Of a stretch of DNA of 64,000 bases, positions 1 through 7,909 are shown one piece after another (the stretch's first letter is position 1; each line of letters starts with the position of its first letter). The stretch covers positions 3,869,501 through 3,933,500 of the forward strand of contig NZ_CP089981.1 of the NCBI RefSeq assembly GCF_021389975.1, in the 5' to 3' direction. Made by a program: the position numbers and the translations under genes. This DNA is from Fulvivirga ulvae (lineage in GTDB: Bacteria > Bacteroidota > Bacteroidia > Cytophagales > Cyclobacteriaceae). The notes beneath the pieces were generated by a model. It was not told where the DNA came from and made no database searches. It saw nothing but the letters and a program-made list of their open reading frames with translations.

Positions 1-242
1 CTTGTTTTGCCATAATAGGCGGTTACAGGTAGTATGGCATTGATGAAAGTATTGTCACTTCGGTCCCAGTCGCCGTTTATGGAGATGGCACCGTTGAACA
101 TACCACCCATAAAAAAGGACGGGCTTAGATTTTCATCTTTAAGGTTGGGTACATTTTTATCGATGTTGATGTCTTCATCCCAGGTATCGCATGAGCAAAG
201 GAAAAGAAACACCGAACAGCATATATATAATAGATTTTTCAT
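1..242 (-). CDS. SusD/RagB-like outer-membrane lipoprotein, N-terminal part only
   Basis: This is the 5' end of a gene running off the left edge. It starts at the ATG at 242, and about 80 residues are visible. The N-terminus is a lipoprotein signal (MKNLLYICCSVFLFLCSC) with the lipidated Cys at residue 18, followed by acidic Asp/Glu-rich sequence. The gene begins 28 nt after the stop of the SusC-type receptor, in the same direction. That is the standard susC-susD order, and a SusD partner would bind substrate on the cell surface and lid the SusC barrel. The visible residues alone do not prove the SusD fold; the assignment rests mainly on position and the lipobox. Another surface lipoprotein cannot be excluded. 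Confidence 0.7.
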   Translation of the reverse strand, partial: MKNLLYICCSVFLFLCSCDTWDEDINIDKNVPNLKDENLSPSFFMGGMFNGAISINGDWDRSDNTFINAILPVTAYYGKT

Positions 243-270
243 TTTTCTGTTTTTTTTAATCAGGGTTGAT

Positions 271-3200
271 TTAAAATTTCAGTAAAAGGTTGTATCCCCA
301 GGTTTTGGGTACGGCTACACCACCAGTGGTGGAAATTCCGGGACGGCCAAGGGTCAAAGCTTCGGGGTCTACATGTTTTACATCTGACCATACCATGAGA
401 TTTCGGCCGAAAAGAGAAAGCTCTACAGAACGGAATGGCGTTTTGCTAATGATGGATTCGGGCAAACGGTAGGAGATACTCAGCTCTTTAAGTTTTACAA
501 ACGAGCCGTCCTTCACCCAAATGTCATTGATCTCGCCATCAGTCATATAGTCGCCATAAAATACCTCTGCAGTTATCTCCTCACCGGCTTCAAAAGGCTT
601 GGGCCCCTCAGGGCTGTCCCATATGCCGGAAGGAAGCACTGCATTGCGGTTGCCTCCGGTAGTTTCATCCAGGCCAAGGCCTACCAGGTTCTTTTCAATC
701 CCTGCGTAGAAGTCATTGCCTTGCTGAGTGGTGAAAAGTACGCCCAATGTAATACCCTTATAGCTGAAGGAGTTGTGCAAAGAGCCTATCCAGTCCGGAT
801 TGTAGTTGCCGATAACAGTCAACTCATCCGAGCGGGGCAGGTCTTTATTGGAATCAAAATAAAGCTCGCCATTATAAGCAGCAAGTGACGGGTCGTGTAT
901 ATCCGGGTCGTACTCAAATCGACGGGCAGTTTTTGAATAAATGTTGCCACGTCTCTGGTCTACCTGATCAATCACGAAAAGATGATTTGTCAGGGCACTG
1001 GTGAAAATTAGTTCCGGGTTTTCAGTATCCAACTCGCGGACATAGGCCCTGTCCCTGGAGAAATTGACCGTCGTATTCCATACAAAGTCACCGGATTTTA
1101 CCGGGGTGGCATTAAGTATAAGCTCTATTCCGTTATTCTCAATCTCTCCAGCATTGCGAACTACAAAGTTGTACCCTGTAATGGAGCTTACAGCTACCGG
1201 CCAAATCTGATTACGGGTGTTGCTGTTGTAGTAGGTAAGGTCGAGGCCAAGCCGGTTATCGAAGAACTGAATGTTGGTACCAACTTCAAAACCGGTGGTT
1301 AGCTCAGGTTTTAAACCAAATTCCCTTTTGGTACTACCCTCAGCTATCTGACTTATAATTCCATCGCCACGGGTGAAATCTACTTCATCCTGAAGAAGAA
1401 AAGCTTCGGCGTCGTTACCTACCTGGGCAAAATTGGCGCGCAATTTCAAAAACGATAGAGGCTGCGGTAGGGTAAATACCTCTGATAAAATGGCGCTGGC
1501 GGCGACTGATGGATAGAAATAAGAATTTTCCTCTTCCGGCAAAGTAGAAGACCAGTCATTGCGCGCTGTCAGGTCCAGGAAGAATTTGTCCTGATAAGAC
1601 AGGTAAGCAAAACCATATAAAGAGTTGATGCCTTTGTCTACATCATTTCGTGTAGTTGCATACTGGCCATTGCGATAGTTTTGAATGGCGTAAACACCGG
1701 GCACCAGAAGTTGATTGTTTTCACCATAAAACGATTCACTGTGCTGCAGCATGGAATTACCTCCGGCAGAGATCCTGAAGCTAAAGTCATCATATGCTTT
1801 TTGATAGGTAAGCAAAAAATCCGCATTGCGCTCGTATGAAAACTCATTGGTTTGCTGATAACCACCGTATTGCTCAAGGTTGTTCAAATGCCCGCTGGCC
1901 AGTTTTTGAGCCGTTTTATTGCGTAAGCCATTGATACCTCCCCTTACAAAAAAGCTAAGATTGTCCGTAATGTCATAGCTAAGCTGCAGGTTACCAACCA
2001 CACGAATCCTGTTCATTTCATAGGCGTTCTCATTAAGCACAAAGTAAGGATTGTCCATACCTACTCGGTAAATCCGCTGCTCTCCGTTACCATCTCTGTA
2101 GGTTTTGAGGTCTTCAATGTCTACATTCAACGGAATACCTGAAGGATCATAGCCTCTGTTGTTATCACTTCTCTGGTTTATCAGCTTAATATTTGTTTTG
2201 GCAGAGAATTTTTCATTGAAGAACCAGTCATGAACCAGGTCCAGACGGTCCTGCTTAAAGTTGGTGTTAGGCACCATTCCTTTTTGCCTGATATTGGTGT
2301 AGGAGAGGCGGTAGTTTTGATTTTCAGACCCTCCAATCAGTGCCAGGTTATGTGTGGCAATTATGCCGGTCTCATAGAAGTTTTTGAAATTGTCAGGGTG
2401 AGCCTTCCATTCAGCATTTTCATTCCATAATTGGGCTGTGTCTGTACCGCTGCTGAAAGCAGGCCCCCATGACTGGTTGGTTTCAGCATTATAATTGCCG
2501 CCAATACCCTGCCCGAAGGCGGTCTGGTATTCCGGAGTGACAGAAGGACGCTGGAAGGTAAGGTTGGAGCTGAACTCAACATTGAAACCGCTACCCTTGC
2601 CGCCACCTCTTTTTGTGGTGATCAGTACTACGCCATTAGTGGCACGGGAGCCGTAAAGGGCGGCGCCACTGGGACCCTTTAATACAGAGATAGACTCTAT
2701 ATCATTGGGCGCAACAGAGTTCATGTCTCCGGGAATACCATCTATTACAAACAGAGGCTGATTGCTCCCGGACAGTACATTTTCACCACGAATTACAATA
2801 CGGGTATTTTCATCTCCCAACTCACCCCCGCCCTGGGTCACAAATACTCCGGCAATGCGTCCGGCCAGCGCATTGGAGACATTTTGCTGTTTGGTTACAG
2901 CTACCTCGTCGCCCTTTACGTCCTGTAAGGCGTAGCCAATATCTTCTTTGTTCCTCTCTATGTTAAGTGCGGTAACTACTATCTCCTGCAACGACTGGAT
3001 GTCAGGAGTCATAGCAATGGAGAAATAAGTTTGCCCTTGCAGTAATACTTCGAGCCGTTCGAAGCCAACGAATGAAAATATCAGTGATTTGGTATCATCA
3101 GGGAGTTCCAGTTGGAAATACCCGTCGGCATCAGTTATGGTGCCATGAGATGTGCCGGGCACCACTACGGTTACGCCAACCAGAGGCTCGCCGGTTTCGA

Positions 3201-3618
3201 TATCAGTAACCTTACCACTAACCGAAATTTCAACCGGGTAAAAAGATTCGGACACCTGCGGGCCTTTTTGCGTTACTTGCTTAACTACGATAAGGTCGTT
3301 GATCCTTCTGAATTCCAGTCTTTTGTCGTTGGAGATCCTCTGGAGGATCTGTTTCAGGTTTTGGTAGCCTGTACTTACTTCTACCCTTTGATCTACATCG
3401 ATCTCACCTTCTACGTAAAAGAATTTCAGATCGGTGCGTTCTTCGATGAGGTCAAAAGCCTGCTTAAGCGTATATTCCCTGGACTGTATGTCCATCTCAA
3501 TTTCCGCGAGCCCCTGGCTGTTAACGGTAGTTGCGGCAAACATTACAGTGGCGCAACACAATTGAATTATAATACTATACAATGCTTTGAGTATTATTGA
3601 ATGGTATAATTTTTTCAT
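271..3618 (-). CDS. SusC/RagA-type TonB-dependent outer-membrane receptor
   Basis: This is a predicted 1115-residue outer-membrane transporter that takes up a nutrient with TonB energy; the substrate is unknown. The order is: signal peptide (about 1-35), STN domain (about 40-95), a carboxypeptidase-regulatory-like domain (from about 132, with VSGKVTDIETGEPLVGVTV), a plug domain carrying the SusC signature (FVIDGIPGD, then SVLKGPSGAALYGSRATNG), and a long beta-barrel ending in a terminal Phe (LLLKF). I chose the ATG at 3618. The frame is open upstream to 3666, but the hydrophobic signal starts directly after this Met (MKKLYHSIILKALYSIII). The STN domain means it can signal through the FecR-type anti-sigma encoded just upstream, so receptor, anti-sigma and ECF sigma probably form one cell-surface signalling relay. 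The SusD-like gene follows after 28 nt. Confidence 0.95.
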   Translation of the reverse strand: MKKLYHSIILKALYSIIIQLCCATVMFAATTVNSQGLAEIEMDIQSREYTLKQAFDLIEERTDLKFFYVEGEIDVDQRVEVSTGYQNLKQILQRISNDKRLEFRRINDLIVVKQVTQKGPQVSESFYPVEISVSGKVTDIETGEPLVGVTVVVPGTSHGTITDADGYFQLELPDDTKSLIFSFVGFERLEVLLQGQTYFSIAMTPDIQSLQEIVVTALNIERNKEDIGYALQDVKGDEVAVTKQQNVSNALAGRIAGVFVTQGGGELGDENTRIVIRGENVLSGSNQPLFVIDGIPGDMNSVAPNDIESISVLKGPSGAALYGSRATNGVVLITTKRGGGKGSGFNVEFSSNLTFQRPSVTPEYQTAFGQGIGGNYNAETNQSWGPAFSSGTDTAQLWNENAEWKAHPDNFKNFYETGIIATHNLALIGGSENQNYRLSYTNIRQKGMVPNTNFKQDRLDLVHDWFFNEKFSAKTNIKLINQRSDNNRGYDPSGIPLNVDIEDLKTYRDGNGEQRIYRVGMDNPYFVLNENAYEMNRIRVVGNLQLSYDITDNLSFFVRGGINGLRNKTAQKLASGHLNNLEQYGGYQQTNEFSYERNADFLLTYQKAYDDFSFRISAGGNSMLQHSESFYGENNQLLVPGVYAIQNYRNGQYATTRNDVDKGINSLYGFAYLSYQDKFFLDLTARNDWSSTLPEEENSYFYPSVAASAILSEVFTLPQPLSFLKLRANFAQVGNDAEAFLLQDEVDFTRGDGIISQIAEGSTKREFGLKPELTTGFEVGTNIQFFDNRLGLDLTYYNSNTRNQIWPVAVSSITGYNFVVRNAGEIENNGIELILNATPVKSGDFVWNTTVNFSRDRAYVRELDTENPELIFTSALTNHLFVIDQVDQRRGNIYSKTARRFEYDPDIHDPSLAAYNGELYFDSNKDLPRSDELTVIGNYNPDWIGSLHNSFSYKGITLGVLFTTQQGNDFYAGIEKNLVGLGLDETTGGNRNAVLPSGIWDSPEGPKPFEAGEEITAEVFYGDYMTDGEINDIWVKDGSFVKLKELSISYRLPESIISKTPFRSVELSLFGRNLMVWSDVKHVDPEALTLGRPGISTTGGVAVPKTWGYNLLLKF

Positions 3619-3625
3619 AAATTTG
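3596..3625 (+). promoter_or_regulatory. Candidate antisense promoter over the susC start
   Basis: On the plus strand, ATTG (3596-3599), an 18-nt spacer and TAAATTTG (3618-3625) match the Bacteroidota -33/-7 pattern. The geometry is identical to the element upstream of the arginase-family gene at 13251-13280. It overlaps the susC start codon and points away from the gene towards the terminator at 3723. The region is AT-rich, so chance is a real alternative. Confidence 0.3.
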
Positions 3626-3678
3626 AATTGAGTTTTAACATTTTTCTGATTTTGTTGAGACTGCAAGTCCCTGTTTTT

Positions 3679-3701
3679 ACAGGTAAGTACCAGTTACCTG
3701 T
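3679..3701. repeat. Short inverted repeat in the susC leader
   Basis: ACAGGTAA (3679-3686) and TTACCTGT (3694-3701) are perfect 8-bp arms around a 7-nt loop. A further CCTGT occurs just before at 3670-3674. It lies in the 172-bp gap between fecR and susC and could be an RNA hairpin in the susC leader or an operator. Confidence 0.4.
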
Positions 3702-3722
3702 AGTTGGGACAGAACCTATTGG

Positions 3723-3751
3723 AAGCGCCTGTTTACCGGGCGCTTTTTTTT
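3723..3751 (+). terminator. Rho-independent terminator in plus-strand orientation inside the fecR-susC gap
   Basis: AAGCGCC (3723-3729) pairs with GGCGCTT (3739-3745) and is followed by eight T residues (3744-3751). The T tract is on the plus strand, yet both flanking genes are on the minus strand. On the minus strand the hairpin is followed by CCAATAGG, not by T residues, so it does not fit termination of fecR. It would suit the 3' end of a short antisense RNA. Confidence 0.6.
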
Positions 3752-3790
3752 GAACCTGTTTTTATCATATGTCCTTTTTGGGGTTAAATA

Positions 3791-4825
3791 TTACTGACAT
3801 CCATTACCTGAAAGTGTGATCACTTTATAATCTTCTGTACTGTATTCTATGTCTGTGGCATGCTCAAGTGCTTTTAGAATAGTTTTGATGGATTCATCTT
3901 TAAATGAAGCGTTGATCTTACAGCCAGTGGCTACCCCCTGCGCGTATTGGAAAGTAACTCCGTATCGCTTTTCAAGTACGCTGAGTACATGATGCAGAGG
4001 TTCTGCTTCAAAAATGAAGATCTTGTCTTTCCAGCCAACGGTTTTTAGCACATCAAATCCATTGACTACGGCTTGGGATGTTGTCCTGTTAAAAGTCACC
4101 TGCTTTCCGGGTTCAAGCGTGATTTTTTCCAGGGAAGCATTTTTACCCACTTCCACCTTGCCTTCGAGAAGAGACACCTGCAAGGTTTCTTTGGAATCGT
4201 AATCGTTGATATTGAATACTGTGCCAAGCACCTTTAGGGAATAATCTTTCATATGCACAACAAAAGGTCTGTCAGGATTAGTGGCTATATCGAAGTAGCC
4301 CTCGCCACTAAAAAAGACCTCCCTGGAGGACGGTCCAAAATTTTCAGGAAAGCGAATGCTAGACTGACCGTTCAGAGTGATCTCACTGCCATCCCTGAAA
4401 GTCAAAATAGTGGTCTGGCCTGCCAGCGTTTGTTTCTCAATCCATTTGATCTCCGGTGTCTTTTCTGTATTCCCTGAATAAGATATGTAGGTAAATATCC
4501 CGATAGTGGCTAATAACAGTAGGCTGGCAGCTACTTTCAAAGCCCGGGTGCTCAGGAAGACCTGCTTTTTGGCTGGTGCCTGGCCCATATTGAAAGATGG
4601 GTCTTTTGCCTGTATACCTCTGATCACCCTTTGGCGTACTCTTTCTAAATTGTAAGTGCGCTCGGTTATGCCAGAGAGCTCGTTTTGCCAATTGCTGACT
4701 ATGGTTTGATATTCTTTTTCCAGCGAAAATTCCTGAATCAGGAACCTGAGCCTTGCTTTGTCATCTTCCGTGGCCGTATCGGAGAGTTCTTTGGCCAGCA
4801 GATCGTAAAATTCATTTTTATTCAT
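3791..4825 (-). CDS. FecR family anti-sigma factor (inner membrane)
   Basis: This is a FecR-type transmembrane anti-sigma factor of about 344 residues. The N-terminal cytoplasmic part should hold the ECF sigma. A single membrane helix follows (around residues 91-110, ALKVAASLLLLATIGIFTYI), then the periplasmic FecR domain and a C-terminal DUF4974-like domain (FEAEPLHHVLSVLEKRYGV, then FKDESIKTILKALE). It lies 65-75 nt after the ECF sigma gene and before the SusC receptor, all on the minus strand. In known systems of this type the receptor's STN domain contacts the periplasmic half of FecR. I prefer the Met at 4825 (MNKNEFYDLL); an ATG three codons upstream at 4834 is equally possible. Confidence 0.92.
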   Translation of the reverse strand: MNKNEFYDLLAKELSDTATEDDKARLRFLIQEFSLEKEYQTIVSNWQNELSGITERTYNLERVRQRVIRGIQAKDPSFNMGQAPAKKQVFLSTRALKVAASLLLLATIGIFTYISYSGNTEKTPEIKWIEKQTLAGQTTILTFRDGSEITLNGQSSIRFPENFGPSSREVFFSGEGYFDIATNPDRPFVVHMKDYSLKVLGTVFNINDYDSKETLQVSLLEGKVEVGKNASLEKITLEPGKQVTFNRTTSQAVVNGFDVLKTVGWKDKIFIFEAEPLHHVLSVLEKRYGVTFQYAQGVATGCKINASFKDESIKTILKALEHATDIEYSTEDYKVITLSGNGCQ

Positions 4826-4899
4826 CGGTGCCATTATTGCCTTTACTGATATGACAATATTGACAGGCCGTTTTCCCGGTTGAACTTGTTATGTGTTTG

Positions 4900-5481
4900 T
4901 TAATTAAACGTTAAGAGAATGAGCGTCAATTGTATGACTTTTTGATAATGGCGGGCAATGGATTTGCAGGCTTCGACCAAATGATTGCTCACCGTTTTGG
5001 GAGAGATAGATAGCATTTCTGCAATTTCATTGGTTTCGAAACCTTCAACTTTGCTGAGGCGAAAAACATTTTGCTGTTGAGAAGGTAGCTGCACCACATA
5101 TTGCTCAATTTCAGAACGGAGATCATTGATGGTTAGTCCTGCATCAGTTCTGCTGTTTGAAGCCAGTAAGCTGTCATCTACCTGATCGAAAGAAAGTATT
5201 GGCTTAAGGGCGCTTTTTAAATGATTAAGCGAGGTGTTCTTAACAGAGGTAAAAAGATAGGGCCTGATCTGTTTTATTTGCAGGTCATCTTTCCTGATCC
5301 AAAGGTTGATAAATACATCTGAAACTGCTTCCTCGATCATATCCGGTGTAAGTCTGAACCGGCTGGCGTATTCGCAGAGGTGAAGAAAGTTGCGCTGAAA
5401 GAGCTTATCAAAGGCTTTTTGGTTTCCGCTTACAGATAACGCCCAAAGCTGATTGTCGTTTAACTCATTCAAACTGTTCAT
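4900..5481 (-). CDS. ECF-type RNA polymerase sigma-70 factor of the FecR/SusCD set
   Basis: This is a 193-residue extracytoplasmic-function sigma factor. Region 2 is recognisable near residues 25-85 (AFDKLFQRNFLHLCEYASRF, then EEAVSDVFINLWIRKDDL). Region 4 lies near 125-180 (LPSQQQNVFRLSKVEGFETN, EIAEMLSISPKTVSNHL) and has a clear helix-turn-helix. I chose the ATG at 5481 (MNSLNELNDNQLWALS). The frame runs open to 5631, but the extra 50 residues do not resemble a sigma N-terminus. It is expected to be held by the FecR-type protein encoded next and to activate the susC-susD pair when the receptor is occupied. Confidence 0.92.
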   Translation of the reverse strand: MNSLNELNDNQLWALSVSGNQKAFDKLFQRNFLHLCEYASRFRLTPDMIEEAVSDVFINLWIRKDDLQIKQIRPYLFTSVKNTSLNHLKSALKPILSFDQVDDSLLASNSRTDAGLTINDLRSEIEQYVVQLPSQQQNVFRLSKVEGFETNEIAEMLSISPKTVSNHLVEACKSIARHYQKVIQLTLILLTFN

Positions 5482-5788
5482 ACTAATCTGGATAGGAACC
5501 GAAATTATGAACAGCCCGAAGCTAAACCAAAAATCAGGGATTAACACATTGTTAAAAAAATCAGGAGTACTTAATACAGGCACGGGCAGATGGCAGAGAT
5601 CTGTTTTAGTCTGGCGGTGCATGGTACCCATACGGCATCGGTTGCCGGCTGCTGTTTCGCTTGAGATTTGACTCTTCTTATTTAATCATTTAAACAGGGT
5701 GGAGAACATGAGGTGAGTTAGTTAATAGGTTATACCAACAGCCAATATGAAAAGAATTGGCACTAATCAAACGAATGGGCCGGCCAAT
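5482..5788. other. Intergenic region between ECF sigma gene and moaA
   Basis: This 307-bp gap is the leader of the sigma gene (reading left) and the 3' end of the moaA transcript (also reading left). The only structure I see is the moaA terminator candidate at 5755-5789. I found no convincing small gene or riboswitch fold. Confidence 0.5.
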
Positions 5789-5789
5789 T
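5755..5789 (-). terminator. Probable moaA terminator
   Basis: AATTGGC (5755-5761) and GCCAATT (5783-5789) form 7-bp arms overlapping the moaA stop codon. On the minus strand the stem is followed by TCTTTTCATATT, a moderately T-rich run. Confidence 0.4.
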
Positions 5790-6787
5790 TACCCTCCTAT
5801 AGTAGACATTGACTCATGGTGGTCTTTCTGAGAGCGAGAAGCTTCTGCAGCCCATCCGTCCTTGTGGCGGTTGCCGATGGCACCGGCAATGGCATTGATT
5901 AACTGTTGGTCGGAAGCGCCGTTGCGCATCAGTGTTTTGATATCCAGGGCCCCATGGTCATAAAGGCATGTCTTTAGAGTGCCCTGAGAAGTAACCCTGA
6001 TCCGGTTGCAGCTTCCGCAAAATGTACGGGTATAGGCTGCAATGATGCCTATATTGCCTTTAAATCCAGGAATTTGGTAATGATAGGCTGTACTATGTTT
6101 CGGATCACTGACCTTAGCGATGTCCGGATACACTGACCTGAGCTGGCTTAAAATAGCGCCATGGTCCCAGAGGAGCTGAGCCCTGGATGTACCTGTACCA
6201 TTAAATGGCATCTCCTCAATATAGCGTATGGAAATAGGCTTGTCACTTGCTAATTCGGCCATGGGTACTATATCCCGGGTATTTTTTCCATCCATCACCA
6301 CCATATTTATTTTTACAGGGATACCGGCATCCAGAAGCTTGTTAAAGGTATCGAGCACACTTTGGAGTTCATTGCGCCTCGTGATCTGCAGGAAGCGCTC
6401 TGGGTCAAGCGTATCAAGGCTCAGGTTTACGGATGAAATATTTATCTCCTTAAGCTTATCGATATACTGGGCTGTGAGCACACCATTGGTAGTAATGTGA
6501 AGTTCTTCCAGGGCAGGGATTTTTCTAAGCCGCTCCAGAAAGGAGATCATGTCTCTTCTGGCAAAAGGTTCGCCACCGGTGATGCGTACTTTTTTAATCC
6601 CGGCCTGGCAGGCAACACGCACAAGTCGCTCCATTTCTTCATAACTAAGAAGCTCCTTTCTGGGTAGAAATTTGATGCCTTCCTCAGGCATGCAGTAAAA
6701 ACATCTCAGGTTACACCTGTCTGTAACCGCAAGTCTGAGGTAGGTTATAGGCCTGCCAAAATTATCTGTGAGAGAAGGTTGAGACAT
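5789..6787 (-). CDS. moaA: GTP 3',8-cyclase MoaA (molybdenum cofactor biosynthesis)
   Basis: MoaA is a radical-SAM enzyme that starts molybdopterin synthesis by turning GTP into 3',8-cyclo-GTP. The 332-residue protein has the N-terminal CxxxCxxC cluster (Cys25, Cys29, Cys32 in CNLRCFYC). It also has the GGEPFARRD SAM-binding segment, the C-terminal second iron-sulfur cluster motif (FCGSCNRIRVTSQGTLKTCL) and the conserved terminal Gly-Gly. Length and both clusters match the family, so it should be active. It is divergent from moaD-moaE across a 171-bp gap, so one control region may serve both. moaC, moeA and a molybdoenzyme are not in this window. Confidence 0.97.
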   Translation of the reverse strand: MSQPSLTDNFGRPITYLRLAVTDRCNLRCFYCMPEEGIKFLPRKELLSYEEMERLVRVACQAGIKKVRITGGEPFARRDMISFLERLRKIPALEELHITTNGVLTAQYIDKLKEINISSVNLSLDTLDPERFLQITRRNELQSVLDTFNKLLDAGIPVKINMVVMDGKNTRDIVPMAELASDKPISIRYIEEMPFNGTGTSRAQLLWDHGAILSQLRSVYPDIAKVSDPKHSTAYHYQIPGFKGNIGIIAAYTRTFCGSCNRIRVTSQGTLKTCLYDHGALDIKTLMRNGASDQQLINAIAGAIGNRHKDGWAAEASRSQKDHHESMSTIGG

Positions 6788-6958
6788 TATTCAAATTTAA
6801 GCGATATATCACATTTTCTTTATGCTTTGTGTCAATTATTTGACAGTAAGCGGGAGAACCTTTATACACGTGACCCATTGTATTAAAGTTATAATTGTTA
6901 TTTTTATCGTACTCATTTCTATGAACTGATCATTGAAAAGAATAGTTTAGCTGTAATT

Positions 6959-7201
6959 ATGGAAGTCGAGATTTTAGCCTTTGGAATTACAAGAGATATC
7001 GTTGAGGGGGATAGCTTCAAAGTTTCTCTTGAAGAAGGAGCCAGCGTTTCTGTCCTTAAGGAGTTGCTTTATAAAGCATATCCAAAGATGAAGCAGCTAA
7101 ACTCACTTAGGATAGCGGTTGACAATGAATATGTTGATGAAGGGGTAGTGTTGCAGGGGAATGAAGAAATAGCACTTATCCCGCCTGTTAGCGGAGGGTA
7201 A
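6959..7201 (+). CDS. moaD: MoaD, small subunit (sulfur carrier) of molybdopterin synthase
   Basis: This is an 80-residue ubiquitin-fold sulfur carrier. The protein ends in the diagnostic Gly-Gly (PPVSGG), whose terminal glycine is thiocarboxylated and supplies sulfur to precursor Z in the MoaD2-MoaE2 complex. Conserved hydrophobic strands (MEVEILAFG near the start, EEIALIPPVSGG at the end) fit the family, and 80 residues is the normal length. The moaE start lies 2 nt after its stop, so the two subunits are made from one transcript in stoichiometric amounts. Confidence 0.95.
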   Translation: MEVEILAFGITRDIVEGDSFKVSLEEGASVSVLKELLYKAYPKMKQLNSLRIAVDNEYVDEGVVLQGNEEIALIPPVSGG

Positions 7202-7203
7202 TC

Positions 7204-7614
7204 ATGATAAAAATAACAGAATATCCGTTAAACCCTGATGATATTACCAGCACTGTTTTCAGTGATGAGGCTGGCGCTGTTAATGTATTTATTGGTACAG
7301 TCAGGGCTACTACCAAACATAAAAGGGTGGTTAGGCTTGAGTTTGAGACCTATCTCAATATGGCCATTAAAGAGATAGAGAAGATCATTGAGACAGTAAA
7401 ACAAAAATGGCCGGTACACCATGTAGTTATTCATCACCGCATAGGTGCTTTGACTGTAGGAGAAATAGCGGTAGTCATTGCTGTATCCTCCCCGCATCGG
7501 AAAGAAGCCTTTGCTGCCTGCCAGTATGCTATCGACACTCTAAAAGAGACTGTTCCTATCTGGAAAAAGGAAGTCTTCGAAGATGGTGAGGAATGGGTTT
7601 CAGCCCACCCTTAA
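7204..7614 (+). CDS. moaE: MoaE, large subunit of molybdopterin synthase
   Basis: This is a 136-residue catalytic subunit that converts precursor Z to molybdopterin using MoaD thiocarboxylates. Visible family features are FIGTVRATTK near residues 29-38, HHRIGALTVGEIAVVIAVSS in the middle, and the C-terminal active-site segment VPIWKKEVFEDGEEWV with its paired lysines. It directly follows moaD. Its last codons overlap, on the opposite strand, the stop codon of a tiny membrane ORF (7611-7718). Confidence 0.96.
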   Translation: MIKITEYPLNPDDITSTVFSDEAGAVNVFIGTVRATTKHKRVVRLEFETYLNMAIKEIEKIIETVKQKWPVHHVVIHHRIGALTVGEIAVVIAVSSPHRKEAFAACQYAIDTLKETVPIWKKEVFEDGEEWVSAHP

Positions 7615-7718
7615 ATCAATATGGCCAGTGCAGTTATAATGGCCAGGCCAACCAACATGCTAAACAATAGTATCCCCAACAGTTCTGCTTTCATCGATTC
7701 TTCTTTAAACCTTTCCAT
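7611..7718 (-). CDS. Candidate 35-residue single-pass membrane protein
   Basis: The ORF starts at the ATG at 7718 and ends at the TAA at 7613-7611. It encodes a charged N-terminus (MERFKEESMKAE) followed by about 23 uninterrupted hydrophobic residues (LLGILLFSMLVGLAIITALA and on to the stop). The pattern of a soluble head plus one clean helix is more protein-like than expected by chance in AT-rich DNA, and it fills an otherwise empty gap. There is no recognisable family and no strong ribosome binding site, as is usual in this phylum. It is convergent with moaE, overlapping its last 4 nt. An initiation at residue 9 is also possible. Confidence 0.4.
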   Translation of the reverse strand: MERFKEESMKAELLGILLFSMLVGLAIITALAILI

Positions 7719-7909
7719 AGATATTGATATTTGATGTACTGAAGTAAATATCAATAATAGTGCTGATTAGGTTTATTTATCAATAAACAATTATATAATA
7801 GACTTTTATGGATACTTACGGCATGGATCAGGCCCTGATAAGAGGATAAAAAGTGTCAAAAGGAGAAATTGACTTCAAAATGGGACGACTTCAAAATGGA
7901 ATTTTTTAT
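7719..7909. other. Intergenic stretch with a 16-bp tandem repeat
   Basis: AT-rich spacer between the tiny membrane ORF and the NamZ-like gene. It contains GACTTCAAAATGG twice (7871-7883 and 7887-7899), a period of 16 bp. No gene is visible. The repeat is close to the 3' end of the NamZ-like gene and probably has no coding role. Confidence 0.4.

Noticed and set aside
3112..3600. 162-codon plus-strand frame inside susC
   Set aside because: Antisense to the well-supported STN and CarboxypepD-like domains of susC; its sequence is the mirror of that coding bias.
5482..5631. 50-residue N-terminal extension of the ECF sigma factor
   Set aside because: ECF sigmas start close to region 2, and MNSLNELNDNQLW at 5481 is a normal N-terminus; the extension has no sigma-like features.
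7871..7899. Two copies of a 13-bp repeat, considered as CRISPR or attachment site
   Set aside because: Only two copies with a 3-bp spacer; no cas gene, integrase or tRNA nearby.
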